Below are positions 1 to 13,214 of a DNA stretch of 38,027 bases, piece by piece (positions within the stretch are counted from its first letter, which is position 1; every line of letters starts with the position of its first letter). The stretch is from Protostelium mycophagum. Taxonomy: Eukaryota; Evosea; Variosea; Protosteliida; Protosteliaceae. Both the position numbers and the translations under genes were made by a program. The notes under the pieces are model-generated. The model worked only from the letters and a program-made list of their open reading frames with translations, ran no database searches and was not told where the DNA came from. Location of the stretch: the NCBI GenBank assembly GCA_002081555.1, contig KV921137.1, positions 2,325 through 40,351 on the forward strand. The letters run 5' to 3'.

Positions 1-133
1 CAAAAACAAAGCCCAGAACCGTGTTCATACCGCAGAATACACGCTCATTACCGCACAATGTCGGCCCGACAATGGAATTTCTGAACGACTTTGGTCGCCT
101 TTCAAAAACAAAGACGCTCGATCACGATCAGCC

Positions 134-1604
134 ATGAAGCTCATCGTCTTAATCTCTGTGGCCCTTCTTGTTGTCGGCCTTGTCAGCGCACAGAACTGCG
201 GCTGCAGCGGAGATGAACCGGTAAGCTGAGATCATATGTTTCATATCAGACTGACGTCATCAGTGCTGCTCTCAGTATGGATGGTGTGGTTCGGTGAGCT
301 CTCGATCATAGTGATTTCAGATATGTATTTGTTCTAAAATATATGTAGAGCGCAGATTACTGCGACCCTGCTAAAGGTTGCAAAGAGGGCTGCTGGGGAT
401 CTGGAGGTAAGAGATTATACTTGTCCATGATCTTACCCTTTCAGGCTCAGGAAACGGAGGTGGCAATGGAGGTAATGGAGGAGGTTAGTCATTTACTTCC
501 ACAAAGAATGTAATCTCATCCAAACAGGAAACAGCACCAGCTTGGCCAAAGGAAAGGTGGTCATCTACATCATGCAAGCTCTCGACTGGAACAATTTTGC
601 AAAGTCTTTGAACGTGCCTGGCAAGGGAGCTGTCACTCGCGGATACAACGTGATCAACTTGGCCTTCTACACCAGCACCGGAGGTGCTGAAGAGATGGCC
701 CAGGTATGGGCTCAGTTGAGCGATGGCGACAAGACATCTTATCTCAATGCTTACCACAAAGCCGGAATGAAGGTGCAGATTCTACGACACCCAAATGATG
801 ACGTCATTACAGGTTTTGGTCAGTCTCTTTGGTGGAGCCGACGCTCATGTGTCTAGAAAGAACCCCACCGATTTTGCCAACCAGGTATGTCCACCATCCA
901 AGAAATTTCCTCACATTTTCAGGTTGTCGGTTGGGTCAAGCAGCAGCGCTTAGACGGTGTCGACGTCGACTACGAAGACGAAGACTCTTTCGGCAACGGA
1001 TCTGGAGCACAATGGCTCATCCAGCTCCAGAAGACTCTCAGAAACGGACTCCCCAACCACCTCATCACCCACGCCCCCCAGGTGAATTTCCCTGAAATTT
1101 CACGGAGAATTCTGAAAGTCTACAGGGACCCCACTTTTCCTACGGTACATTCCAGGATGACGCCTACATCACTGTGCACAAGGTAAATAATCCTCTTTGA
1201 AATATACTGAAATGAACAGGCAGTCGGACACACAATCGACTGGTACAACGTCCAATTCTACAACAACGGAGGGTAAGACATTCCCGCGAAATTTCCTCAC
1301 TGACCCACCCAGATACGAGGACTGCAACGACCTCATGTTCCACAGGAACGGTTATGGAGACAAGTCCTCCGTCATGGAGATCATCTCCAACATCGGCGTC
1401 CCTTCTGAAAAGTTGGTCGTCGGAAAGCCAGTCGGGACCCAGCAGAGCCATGATGCTGACAATGGGTTCATGGACATCAACACACTCGTCGGATGCGTAA
1501 AGCAGGCACAATCCCAGGGATACAATCACGGAGGAATTATGGGATGGGAGTTATTCTATGACCCCAACGGAAACTGGGGAACCACCGCCGCCACCGCCTT
1601 CTAA
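134..1604 (+). CDS. Secreted GH18 chitinase with hevein-type chitin-binding domain
   Basis: Ten exons join in frame: 134-220, 264-293, 349-406, 445-483, 528-772, 813-884, 923-1081, 1126-1182, 1220-1272 and 1313-1604, giving 363 aa. The protein starts with a signal peptide (MKLIVLISVALLVVGLVSAQ). A Cys-rich type-1 chitin-binding domain follows (CGCSGDEPCCSQYGWCGS, then SADYC), then a Gly/Asn linker and a GH18 catalytic domain. The GH18 active-site motif DGxDxDxE is present as DGVDVDYE, with the last Glu the expected proton donor. The first strand motif (VVIYIMQALDWNNF) and the terminal MGWELFYD match family-18 endochitinases. Predicted role: secreted hydrolysis of chitin, for feeding on fungal walls or for remodelling a chitin-containing wall. 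Splice sites were chosen by frame and domain continuity. The second acceptor was placed at 263 because it restores the CCSQYGWCGS core. Domain calls are strong; substrate detail is inferred. Confidence 0.93.
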
Positions 1605-2090
1605 GAAGATAAACTGTTGTGACATCTGTGAAGCATTTATGTTGATGACATCTGCAAAAGTCTCAATATCGTAACGAAGTATTGTTATTCAAAAACAGTT
1701 CAGACATGCTTGGACATCTTGGGGTATAGAGTCTCTGGTCCCTGGGAGTGCAACACCCATTTAATCTTTCTGAATGAAATAATGGTACATAATTATTTCA
1801 AAGGCACCATTTATATTTCACCTCTCTGCTGTTTCAAAATAGTCTTTACACTTCTTGTGACATTTTATTTTCATTTTTAATACCCTGCGGACAGGCATTT
1901 GTACACCTCACCAGTTGCATACAATACACGGTAACATTAACGTGTTACTCACAGCAACAGAGCGGTGTTACCGCAATTATTTTTCATTTTTAAACTGCAC
2001 AGATCAGTGTCCGCGGGGTAATAATCTGTCAGAATAATTTATTTTAAATTATAAATAGATCACAATCCAAAATATTTCCTGCTTTATTTA
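1605..2090. other. AT-rich convergent intergenic region
   Basis: This lies between the 3' ends of the chitinase and the TANGO6-like gene. It is rich in A/T runs, has no frame with coding character, and probably holds both 3' UTRs. No repeat or RNA gene was recognised. Confidence 0.6.
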
Positions 2091-5000
2091 TTACAAGCCC
2101 ATTTCTTGTATCGCGGATCCCAATGCTGCGAGTGCGATCTGCGCGTGAAACTTGGTGACCTCATCGGGGTCCGTATCTTGTGTCCTCTTTAGTAATCTGT
2201 ACACTTCCCGAAGCTCATGAGGTATCAGGACGAAGACGTCTTTTCCGAGGCCTCTGAACAGCAAAGTCGCCACAAACACGGAACCTGCAATCATGAGCAT
2301 GATTTGTCTGCATCATGAAATGATATCAAAAACGAAATTTTCATCCATCAAATCGACCAATGAACATCGGCCACTCATCGTAACAATGCAAATAAAGACC
2401 TCACCTCTTCTCACCTCCGCTTCACGATCCGTTTTCAATGTGGCAGTGACACATTGCATAATGTCTTGTATGTAAGGATGCAAAGCGAACCGCATGTGCT
2501 TGCACAACTCTGCCAGATTAGACAATGAACTCGCACGGATGGTGGGCGATTTGTCTTTTGTAGAGAAGAGGAAGCCGTTCATCAGATTAGGGGCGTATTT
2601 TGGCAGTGTTTCTCCACATCGTTTTGAAATAAAGAGTAGTGCCTGTCCATGTGAATCGAGGATGATGAATGATGACGTCACTTTGAGACAACCCAGTATA
2701 ATTGAGAAGATGATTTCTAACGTGAAAATCACGGTTGTAACCGTGGTTTGCTTGAATAAATACCTCTCCGATTTTGAGCCTTTCGAGTTCGGGGAATTTT
2801 GGGTCTGTATAAAATTGTAGCAAATGAGGGATCACTTTGTCAGGGAAGACATCACCAACAGCCATAATCCCTTGTATCGCATTCAAATATACAAAACTAG
2901 AGACTTCAGCGAAATTTCACTACGATACCGAAAATTCGTGGAGAATTCACCTCTCTTCATCTTTCAGTTGTGACACGAATAGATCAAGAAATTTCAAGAA
3001 ATTTTCTTCAGTATTTTCCCCCTTCTTCATCACGACCTGCACGACCGTTACGAAAACTCCGTGCCGTGAAATTTGAAATTTAAAATTCAAAAAAAGAGGC
3101 AACGACTTACTTTTCGCAGGCAAACCAAGGCATAAGCTCTCGTTGGTATAAGCTCGCTTTGTAAATCCTCCATAATCGAATTAATAGAGTATTCGTAATC
3201 TTCTTCATTCTTTTCTTCCACGAATATTTCCGGGTCACGTGACTCGATCTACAACGGTAAGAATGACGGTATACAACGATGTAAAGAGACTTTTTGTAGG
3301 AGGAGGGAGGCCAGCTCCCCGATTCCCTCCCCCTCATGACCTCGTAATAATTCTAGATTTGGGGTCAGTTGGTCCAATAGAAAGGCCTCTTCTTTTGTGA
3401 TCTTTGTGTTTCCATTGAGGAGCTGTGATAGTACTCCCAAGACAAGCGGTATGGTATCCCCTTCCTCATCTGGTGCGTCTATATGATGTCATCATGTGAT
3501 ATCACGAGATATGAGCGCATAAAATTCTGTGACGATTCCCGACATTTTCTGGTCGCAGAGTAAATGTCACAGAAATCTAAAAGTAATACATTGCTGCATG
3601 TATACGCGAAGACATACCGAGTAGAGTGCGAAGGAAGGTGCAAACTTGCACAACATTTCGTAGTACAGAATCACCAAACTTGTCCATCATCTTCATGATG
3701 ATGCCAAGAAGAGGCAATCTCAATTCTTCCATCAAAGTCGGTGTTGTAGATTGTGAATCTTCCGGGAAATTTCTGGTGGATAGGAACACACTCATGAGAT
3801 CTACAAACAGATCTCCTGTCAAACCGGCGTTTGACATTTCTGTCAAAAGTCTCACAGCACACTCGGCTTCCCACTCATAATCTCTACTTCTGTGAAATTT
3901 CAGTGAAATCTCATATCTTGTGAATTACGTACGATTGATCTGACATCTTGACTACAACGCCTCCAGAACTTCCGGCAGAAAATGTGACGTCACGATTCAC
4001 TTCGATCATCGTGCCCTTCCCTGAAATATTTTCATTCATTTATCTACAACGGTGTAATTCTTCAAGGAATGATAATTATTTAAGAATGTCAATTTGACTT
4101 TTAAATTGAAATTTCAATGAAATTTCATCGAAATTTCTCACCTTTGTTGAGTAATGACGGGTGTACAAATAATTGTTTGAATACGACAGAAGAACCCTCA
4201 ACCCATAAGAAGAAGATCTTCATGATGTTCTCCACGTTTTTTCGGATATTTAAAATGGAACTTTTCGTGGTGAAACAATAAAGGCTGAACAATGGTCCCA
4301 TCACTGGGATTTCAATCAATTCTCATATCGTGTTTATTTGTAATATTGCAAAATAAAACTTGGCTCCTAAGAATACAAATGCTGTTTACGTCATTCGCAA
4401 AGCGCCAACAAAATCGTATCTACAACGAGACTGACCTGGTGTCATAACCCTCAACACAGTGTATTGAAAAGGGGGTGGGTTTCCCATCACCAGACGCTCT
4501 AATGATGTCACACACTCCGCCAGCTCTTTCTCCCCGTACAAAACCCCCCGCTTCAAGGGGTCCTCCCCTTCCCTCTTTCTACAACCAGTCAACCTCCTCC
4601 AAATTTCTCGGAAATTTCTCACGGCTCGAAAAAAGGTCTGAAAGGTTCGCATAGCGGCAGCAAGAGAAATTTCTTAGAAAGTTCAGGTTCTCGGTCCATC
4701 ATTTTCCCGACGGTCATCTCTACAACAGAGAGCAAAATTCGTTCATTATCTTTTCCTGAATTTTGATTGGCCGTTGTAGATGGAGTGCTCTTAAGTATGG
4801 ATATCAATTGAGGTGATATTTTTTGGTAATATTCCTGGAAATTTCAGTGAAATTTCACTTTGTAATCGATACGATGGTCCAACCTCTTTTGATATCGTGT
4901 TTGGGCATGTCGACACCAGATTCATACATTTGTCGACAGCTTTCGGTTCCACACTTGCTCCAGTGCTAAATAAGATCCTGTGCATCACTACAACCAGCCC

Positions 5001-6209
5001 TTGTGGCCTAAGCATCGTCCTCGTGAGGAGTTGTCCAACATTCGCACTGTACCAACGAGGCCCGTTGGACGACAATAAACCGAACAGACCCTCTATCACA
5101 AATTGTACCGCGCAGCTGTTGGTCTATTAGTACTGTATAGAACATCTTTCACGAAAAATTGCTACAGAGGCAAAAAGGCGCTGAAGATGTTCCTCTCACT
5201 TGGATATGAGGTGCTCCAAATGAGCGCGAAAATGCCGACGTACATCGGGGTTGTAGACGGAGGGGGCGGGGGATAGGATAGATGCGGGGGTGGCGTTCAG
5301 CGAAGGATCAGAATACACGATCTGTAGAAGTGCAGCAATAATATCCCCAAGATATCTACCAAATCAATAAAATAACATTATTTTTTGGGAATTTTTATTT
5401 TCCTCAACTTTTTTATGTGAAAATTTGATTCAAAGAAATTTTTTATCTAAATTGTATACATATCATTCACCTCGTCTCGATCATCCAGTTGACTTCGGTC
5501 TTATTGTTTCCATTATGAGACATGTTAATTTCTTCAAATACACCACATATCTCTATTAATTTCTCTGGCTGCCCCTTGAAATCCACAGTCATATCATATG
5601 CTGCAATAATTTAATTTCATTTTATATTATTTATTGTCTGGAAAAAGCTCACCCAATTTGATGATGTTAGGACGTCTTGAAAGAGGGACTCCCACGTTGT
5701 CTTGTAGAGAAGGCTGTATTCCCCATCTTGCGATGATCTCCAGAAGACTCCTTACAAAACCTTGATCCTTCATATCGTTATTTTTGATCGTGTTGATGGA
5801 TCATTAAGATGTTGATTGCAACACCTGTACGCTGAGAGTTTCGACTTCGCTTGGCTCTAACTGGATGATCAATAAAATTGATTGCAATCTCTTGAGTAAG
5901 TATAACCCCACGTGCACCACTCTGATCTTCACATTGATACCCTCTGTATCTGTCCATAGTTGCTGCCAGGCTGCCTAACATGTTTAATACGACAAAAGAG
6001 TTGGAGGATGTTACTTTATCATCAACTTGATCATACTCATAAAGCATAGATAATGCTTGTTCGATTTTTGTCTGTATTACGTGAGCTGTTGAATTTGATT
6101 GTTGCCGCAAATCACTCACAATCGTGTCATCACTGGCCATCCATTTTGGATTAGAAACGAGAGTTCTAATAGCTTTGAGAATCCATTTCAGTGTCTCCCT
6201 CTCTGTCAT
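2091..6209 (-). CDS. TANGO6: TANGO6 / RTP1-like HEAT-repeat protein
   Basis: A multi-exon gene with ATG at 6207-6209 and stop at 2091-2093. The C-terminal exons match the conserved end of the TANGO6/Rtp1 family (RTP1 C-terminal domains). Examples are RASSLSNLAELCKHM, the segment LKTDREAEVRR continuing as FVATLLFRGLGKDVFVLI, and DPDEVTKFHAQIALAAL near the stop. Further upstream, MNAIQGIMAVGDVFPDKVI also fits the family. The rest is helical and Leu-rich, as expected for HEAT/ARM repeats. Known roles are nuclear import and assembly of RNA polymerase II in yeast (Rtp1) and a Golgi-organisation phenotype in animals. One intron (5761-5824) is well supported because it joins NSQRT to GFVRSLLEIIARWG in frame. 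Other boundaries are approximate. Introns are short and rich in GAAATTTC and CTACAACG words. The N-terminal half is weakly conserved and assigned by continuity. Confidence 0.8.
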
Positions 6210-6323
6210 GTGTTGCGATGATCACAATCGTCATCACATTTTCCTGACGTAACAACCATTTTGCTTTACAACGAGCCACCAAAATCTACAAACCTCGATT
6301 TCGCAGGACAACAACATACACTA
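6210..6323. promoter_or_regulatory. Short divergent promoter, TANGO6-like / dihydropyrimidinase
   Basis: Only about 114 bp separate the two divergent start codons, so both promoters and 5' UTRs must overlap here. It contains TTTACAACGAG, close to the CTACAACG word common in this window. No TATA box is evident. Confidence 0.6.
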
Positions 6324-9218
<2,895 letters not shown>

Positions 9219-9274
9219 AAACTCGATGAAATTTCGCAGAAATCACTTGCATAAAATCTGATCCATGGATGACG

Positions 9275-11188
9275 TCATCCGTCGTAATCTTGATTCAACC
9301 ACGGCTTGATGGATCTGTTTCTCAAGGCGGCGGGGCTCGGCATAAAAGTGTTATACGAGAAGATCCGCAGGCCCATGAAGTCGCAGACCCAGCAATTGTT
9401 CATCGACCCTTTGAATTTTAAATTTCAAATTTTGGCGGGAGTTTTCACAATTTCGCAATGAATTTACACAAAATATGTTTTTCTGAACCATAAATGCAAG
9501 TCCACTTTATTTTACGAATTACGAATAGAATATAATAGAATATAATGAATAACATTACCTTCTATATAGAACTCCTCTTCTCCAGTAAAACTATTCCTCA
9601 TCTTGAGCGTGATCATCTCACAATTGGCATCCCATGTTCGCAACTTTTATTCTTAGCGTTTTATTCAAAAAATAAAAAATACCCAGAGAGGGATCATCGT
9701 GCACATAGGTCGGAACATACTGTTTTTGTACACCTGGAAGTTTCAGCATCTACAACCAACAAGATATTTCGAATGATGACGTCATCACACCCTATTTTCA
9801 GCCTTCGTCGGATCACCAAAATAAACCATATCTAACAATAAGAATTTCTTCGGGTGGTGCGGAAGCTTTTCAGTGAGTGCCGTCAAGCGTCTGAAGGCTT
9901 GATTAACATGTTGAATGATGCCAAAGCCACCCCAAATGAGGGCGGGTGCCCCCGTATTTTCTGACATCTCAATGTACATCTGGCAGGTGTCATGAGGAAG
10001 AGTGAGATATCACAACTCACTTGGAGTTTGGTGTGCAATTGGGTTCGGAGGTCTTGGCGTTGTTCTATTGTGATGAACTTTTGAATATCTTTTTTCTTTG
10101 TGCGGAGATCATCAACAGACTTTCTTATGTCTATATCCTCGCCATTCCACCCTCTGAACATCTTCAATTCAATTTTATTCGATATCAGAAAATTATTGGA
10201 TGAATTAAAAATACTTTCGTTCACGTTTTCAATTCAATTTTATTCGGGGCTGTGGATTTAATACAATGAATTCAAAAATAAATTTAAAAAAAGCTACCTC
10301 TGTCGGCACGCAAACTTTACGCCGACAGTATATATCCACACTTCAGCCTCATAACAGTCACAATACGGATCAAATCCATCCCCTTCTTCTGTCAATAGAA
10401 ATTATTGAATGAAATAAAATCACACAATATGTGTTGTCGCCCATCAAAAAAATGCTGTGAGGAAATTCTTCAGGAACATTTCCACCAATATCAGGGCTTG
10501 AATTGTCGCTTGAAGTTGCATCCACACCAGCACCTCTATAACATCAAAAGTTGCTAATGTGTTGAGTGATGCGATTCCTGCGAGAAGAAAAGACGTGTTC
10601 ATTGATGTGGAAGTAGGAAATGAAACGAATTTCCACTTTTCAAACTCACGTTGTATCTGGTGTTAATTGGCTGAGCCAGGCAGCAGAAGAAGCGGTTAAT
10701 GGATCTTCTACAAAATTGCTAGTCTGCCATAATCAGAGACTGATGAGGTCCTTTACTCACACGATCAGTGGAATGTTCCACTGTTGATTGTACTGATGTG
10801 AAGAGATCGAGGCTCTGATCCACCTCTAAAATGCCACCAAAAGTTGTATTGAATGCCCCCTGAAAAGATCAGATTGATGTTTGTTCTCAACAAACCTCGC
10901 TTGGAAGTAAATCAGGATTAAATGAATTATTCTCTTGGAATGGTTGGAAAGAGACTGCCGATGGAAGGATTGTTGTCTCTGCGTCCAAGGTGGTCTTCCT
11001 TCCTCTTTTTCTGGGTATACTATCCGCGCAAGTCGCTGTCATCTTCCTTCTCACACATCTTTTACAAGGTCTTTCTGGGATTGTTCGACACATTGCCAGT
11101 TCAAGAACATACCTTCGTCGCAGGAGAGGTGAGACTGTTTGCAATTGCTGCAGGCAGTAAACAATTTCTTCTGAAGAGGAGCGTCCAT
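9275..11188 (-). CDS. Zn2Cys6 transcription factor with PAS domain (ERT1/AcuK-like)
   Basis: Reconstructed exons, 5' to 3' on the minus strand: 11113-11188, 10896-11074, 10761-10859, 10650-10723, 10441-10535, 10298-10388, 10021-10153, 9791-9979, 9683-9733, 9559-9643 and 9275-9408, about 401 aa. The N-terminus MDAPLQKKLFTACSNCKQSH leads into a binuclear Zn cluster with C-x2-C-x6-C, then PCKRC and a final Cys, and a basic PRKRGRK tail. Much later, GAPALIWGGFGIIQHVNQAF followed by FLLLDMV matches the PAS domain of fungal ERT1/AcuK gluconeogenic regulators. The C-terminus has a CWVC pair. Predicted role: DNA-binding regulator of metabolism in the nucleus. Exon 5 appears to end at a GC donor (intron 10389-10440), the least certain junction. 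The final exon was placed because it continues FYIEG in frame across a 150-bp intron. The stop is 57 bp from that of the convergent dihydropyrimidinase gene. Confidence 0.8.
10163..10246. repeat. Duplicated 19-bp word in transcription-factor intron
   Basis: The 19-bp word TTCAATTCAATTTTATTCG occurs at 10163-10181 and again, identically, at 10228-10246. The period is 65 bp, and both copies are in the intron between exons 10298-10388 and 10021-10153. It looks like a small internal duplication whose spacer has diverged. Confidence 0.7.
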
Positions 11189-11271
11189 CGCATGAAGAAG
11201 GTTCCTTTGAGAATAAATACAGTTCGCCGAAAGTCAAAAACAACCGCAACTTTTGTTTCTCGATTTTTCCC

Positions 11272-11336
11272 CGGGAAGGGGTCCGCTATTAAAAAATAAA
11301 GGCAAAGAATTGGCAAAGAATTGGCAGAAACGCGGC
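11272..11336 (+). repeat. 65-bp direct repeat, copy 1
   Basis: Begins CGGGAAGGGGTCC and ends GCAGAAACGCGGC. Internally it contains GCAAAGAATTG twice in tandem. It matches 12385-12449 with a single difference (G/A). Just downstream, TCTGCCAATTCTT (about 11357) is the reverse complement of AAGAATTGGCAGA within the repeat, so this copy can also form a local hairpin. The parent element is not recognised. Confidence 0.85.
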
Positions 11337-11606
11337 AGAATTCCAAGAAAGGCACAGATTCTGCCAATTCTTGCCGTTCAGCGAAGGAATTCGCAGGCTG
11401 CGACAGAATTCCTCGAAATGACTTTCGGCACAGCTTCAAGTGTAAACAGATCATTCCACCTGATACAACCACCATCCGAGATACCACCACCGCCGCCACG
11501 GGCACAACGCATCTCACATCCGCTTGACGAGTTCAGGAGTGGGATCCGGCAGATCCAAAAACATTCATTCAGAGTCTCCAACAACATCGGGGGCAGAAGT
11601 GCATTT

Positions 11607-11706
11607 NNNNNNNNNNNNNNNNNNNNNNNNNNNNNNNNNNNNNNNNNNNNNNNNNNNNNNNNNNNNNNNNNNNNNNNNNNNNNNNNNNNNNNNNNNNNNN
11701 NNNNNN
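11607..11706. other. Assembly gap (100 N)
   Basis: Exactly 100 N, the usual placeholder for a scaffold gap of unknown size. The true distance between flanks is therefore unknown. The flanking 65-bp direct repeat may be why assembly failed here. Confidence 0.97.
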
Positions 11707-12165
11707 TTCAAGTGTTCATGGAACGGCCGTTATGGCCGAGTAATAAAGCACTTGAAGCGCAACGTCCCGAATCAGGACGCGTCTTTGAGTTACCTTTCTC
11801 TTTGTTTATTCTCTCCCTCTCTCTTCATTCTTCTTCGTGTAAGTAATTACACAATCTAATACTCAGCAAGCAAGCAGATGGTGTAGAAGCTTCCAACTAG
11901 TCTGCATAAAGCATATTGAGAGTGCATAAAAGCTTACAAATCATTTCTAAAGAATTTATAAACTGATTATAAAAGGCAAGCATTTAGTGTGTGGTGAGTT
12001 GTAGATTAATGCACTACAATACCCTCTCTTTATATAATGGGTTCTGTCCATATCCATTTTAGTAGCATCTGAGCCTTGTCCCACTCCTATTCTGAGAATC
12101 TCGGGGGGAAATCCTGTGCGGCCAAAAAAAGAACACTGTAGGACAGATTGGGGTTTTAGGCCTAC

Positions 12166-12357
12166 TCGCTGTCGCATCATTGCCTCCAGGTTGCCACAAG
12201 GATTCTATGATGTCACTTGGTATGCCTCTGCTCAATAACGGAGATGACAGCTTGCACAGATTTATCTGTTGCCATATTTTCGTATACTGCCGAACTGCAT
12301 ACAACAATTGCTGTTGGCTGTCAAAAGATGACATTTGCAGGTAAAGCCCATTTTCAT
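12166..12357 (-). pseudogene. Possible orphan exon of an unrecognised protein
   Basis: A minus-strand frame with good coding character (DENGLYLQMSSFDSQQQLL, then YAVRQYTKIWQQINLCKL) follows a polypyrimidine-AG acceptor ending at 12358. It ends at a possible GTAGGC donor, giving 64 codons. I could not find partner exons on either side, and 28 bp upstream lies the second 65-bp repeat. It may be one exon of a gene lost in the gap, a duplicated fragment of a gene elsewhere, or a chance frame. The family is not recognised. Confidence 0.3.
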
Positions 12358-12384
12358 CTGCGGAAAGAAAAATAATACTTGGCA

Positions 12385-12449
12385 CGGGAAGGGGTCCACT
12401 ATTAAAAAATAAAGGCAAAGAATTGGCAAAGAATTGGCAGAAACGCGGC
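12385..12449 (+). repeat. 65-bp direct repeat, copy 2
   Basis: Second copy of the element at 11272-11336, same orientation, one mismatch. The copies bracket about 1.05 kb that includes the N gap. After it, a short CTTCCGGGAAG palindrome-like stretch replaces the sequence that follows copy 1, so the repeat boundary is sharp on this side. Confidence 0.85.
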
Positions 12450-12729
12450 TTCCGGGAAGAATTTTTTAGTATCAGTGATTTTTTATCTTTTGGATTTTAC
12501 AATTTTTCATGAAGTACTATAAAGTAGAACCCAAGCGTGCAACCTTTCATTTGACCAGCGTCCAAAAGCTTGTCAGGTCCACGACTGTCTTGATTTTGGA
12601 ATTTCGGATAATAGTGGGTTCTGGCCCCATGAATGATTCACATCTTGTTAAGTTTTTAATATTGACTTGTGATTTTTCGTGATAAACATAGATTCTTCAA
12701 AATTGGTTTATAATACTCTGAAGCTGATA
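12450..12729. other. AT-rich non-coding stretch
   Basis: No convincing frame, repeat or RNA gene was seen. It probably contains 3' flanking sequence of the small minus-strand candidate gene. Confidence 0.5.
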
Positions 12730-12951
12730 CTAGGCCATTTGATCATTATTCGAGCGAAGAGCAGAAATGATACATCGATTGAGCGAATGAGGGAGTTTTC
12801 TGATGTGAAACATCGTGTTTGGCCTCGATAACTTGGTATTCGCCTTCAACTGGAGGAGGCAACTATCATTTGTAGAACGGATAAGTACCTCTATCTCTGA
12901 ACCGCCCAATTCTTCATCCGCCGGTGCACCGGCGATTCGAGAATTCGACAT
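12730..12951 (-). CDS. Possible small protein, unknown
   Basis: An ATG at 12949-12951 opens a 73-codon frame starting MSNSRIAGAPADEELGGSEI. A second minus-strand frame over the same DNA (EGEYQVIEAKHDVSHQKT, then PSFAQSMYHFCSSLE and a stop) looks more protein-like. That frame would follow a short intron ending CCTCCTCCAG. I could not find a donor that joins the two in frame with a good GT signal, so the gene model is unsettled. The family is not recognised. It would be divergent from the MOK kinase, about 260 bp away. Confidence 0.35.
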   Translation of the reverse strand: MSNSRIAGAPADEELGGSEIEVLIRSTNDSCLLQLKANTKLSRPNTMFHIRKLPHSLNRCIISALRSNNDQMA

Positions 12952-13214
12952 GAAATTAATTCATTCGCTGTAAGACGTGGTGATGCTTCATGACATTGCC
13001 TGATCCTTCAGATGGACACACTGGGCCCAGTGAAGGCGGAAAATGAAAGTTACGTACGGGCTGAATTAAACACATAATTCCAATTTTAGAGAGACTATTT
13101 TTAGAGTGAAAATTCGGAAATCATTCTGCTTCTATAAGCCTGCAACATCTTAGCACGACCTCTCCTGTAACAATATAGATGCACAGTACGTATCAGAATC
13201 TCTTGAAGATGTAG

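Larger units (their letters stand above)
11189..12058. other. Gene-poor region around assembly gap
   Basis: Holds the 5' region of the Zn2Cys6 gene, one copy of the 65-bp repeat and the N gap. A plus-strand open stretch at about 11426-11606, rich in Pro/Arg/Thr codons in several frames, runs into the gap. It could be the edge of a gene, but no family was recognised and no start or splice site can be defended. Confidence 0.5.

Noticed and set aside
189-203. TGCGGCTGCAGCGG in the chitinase
   Set aside because: Coding for the Cys/Gly core of the chitin-binding domain; not the TGCGGC-N3-GCCGCA form.
9243-9423. Plus-strand open frame after the dihydropyrimidinase stop (…DGSVSQGGGARHKSV…)
   Set aside because: No donor in the last exon joins it in frame. 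The minus strand here continues the Zn2Cys6 gene across a good intron, so this is its shadow.
10922-11299. Long plus-strand frames over the Zn2Cys6 region
   Set aside because: No family likeness; they mirror the zinc-cluster exons on the minus strand.
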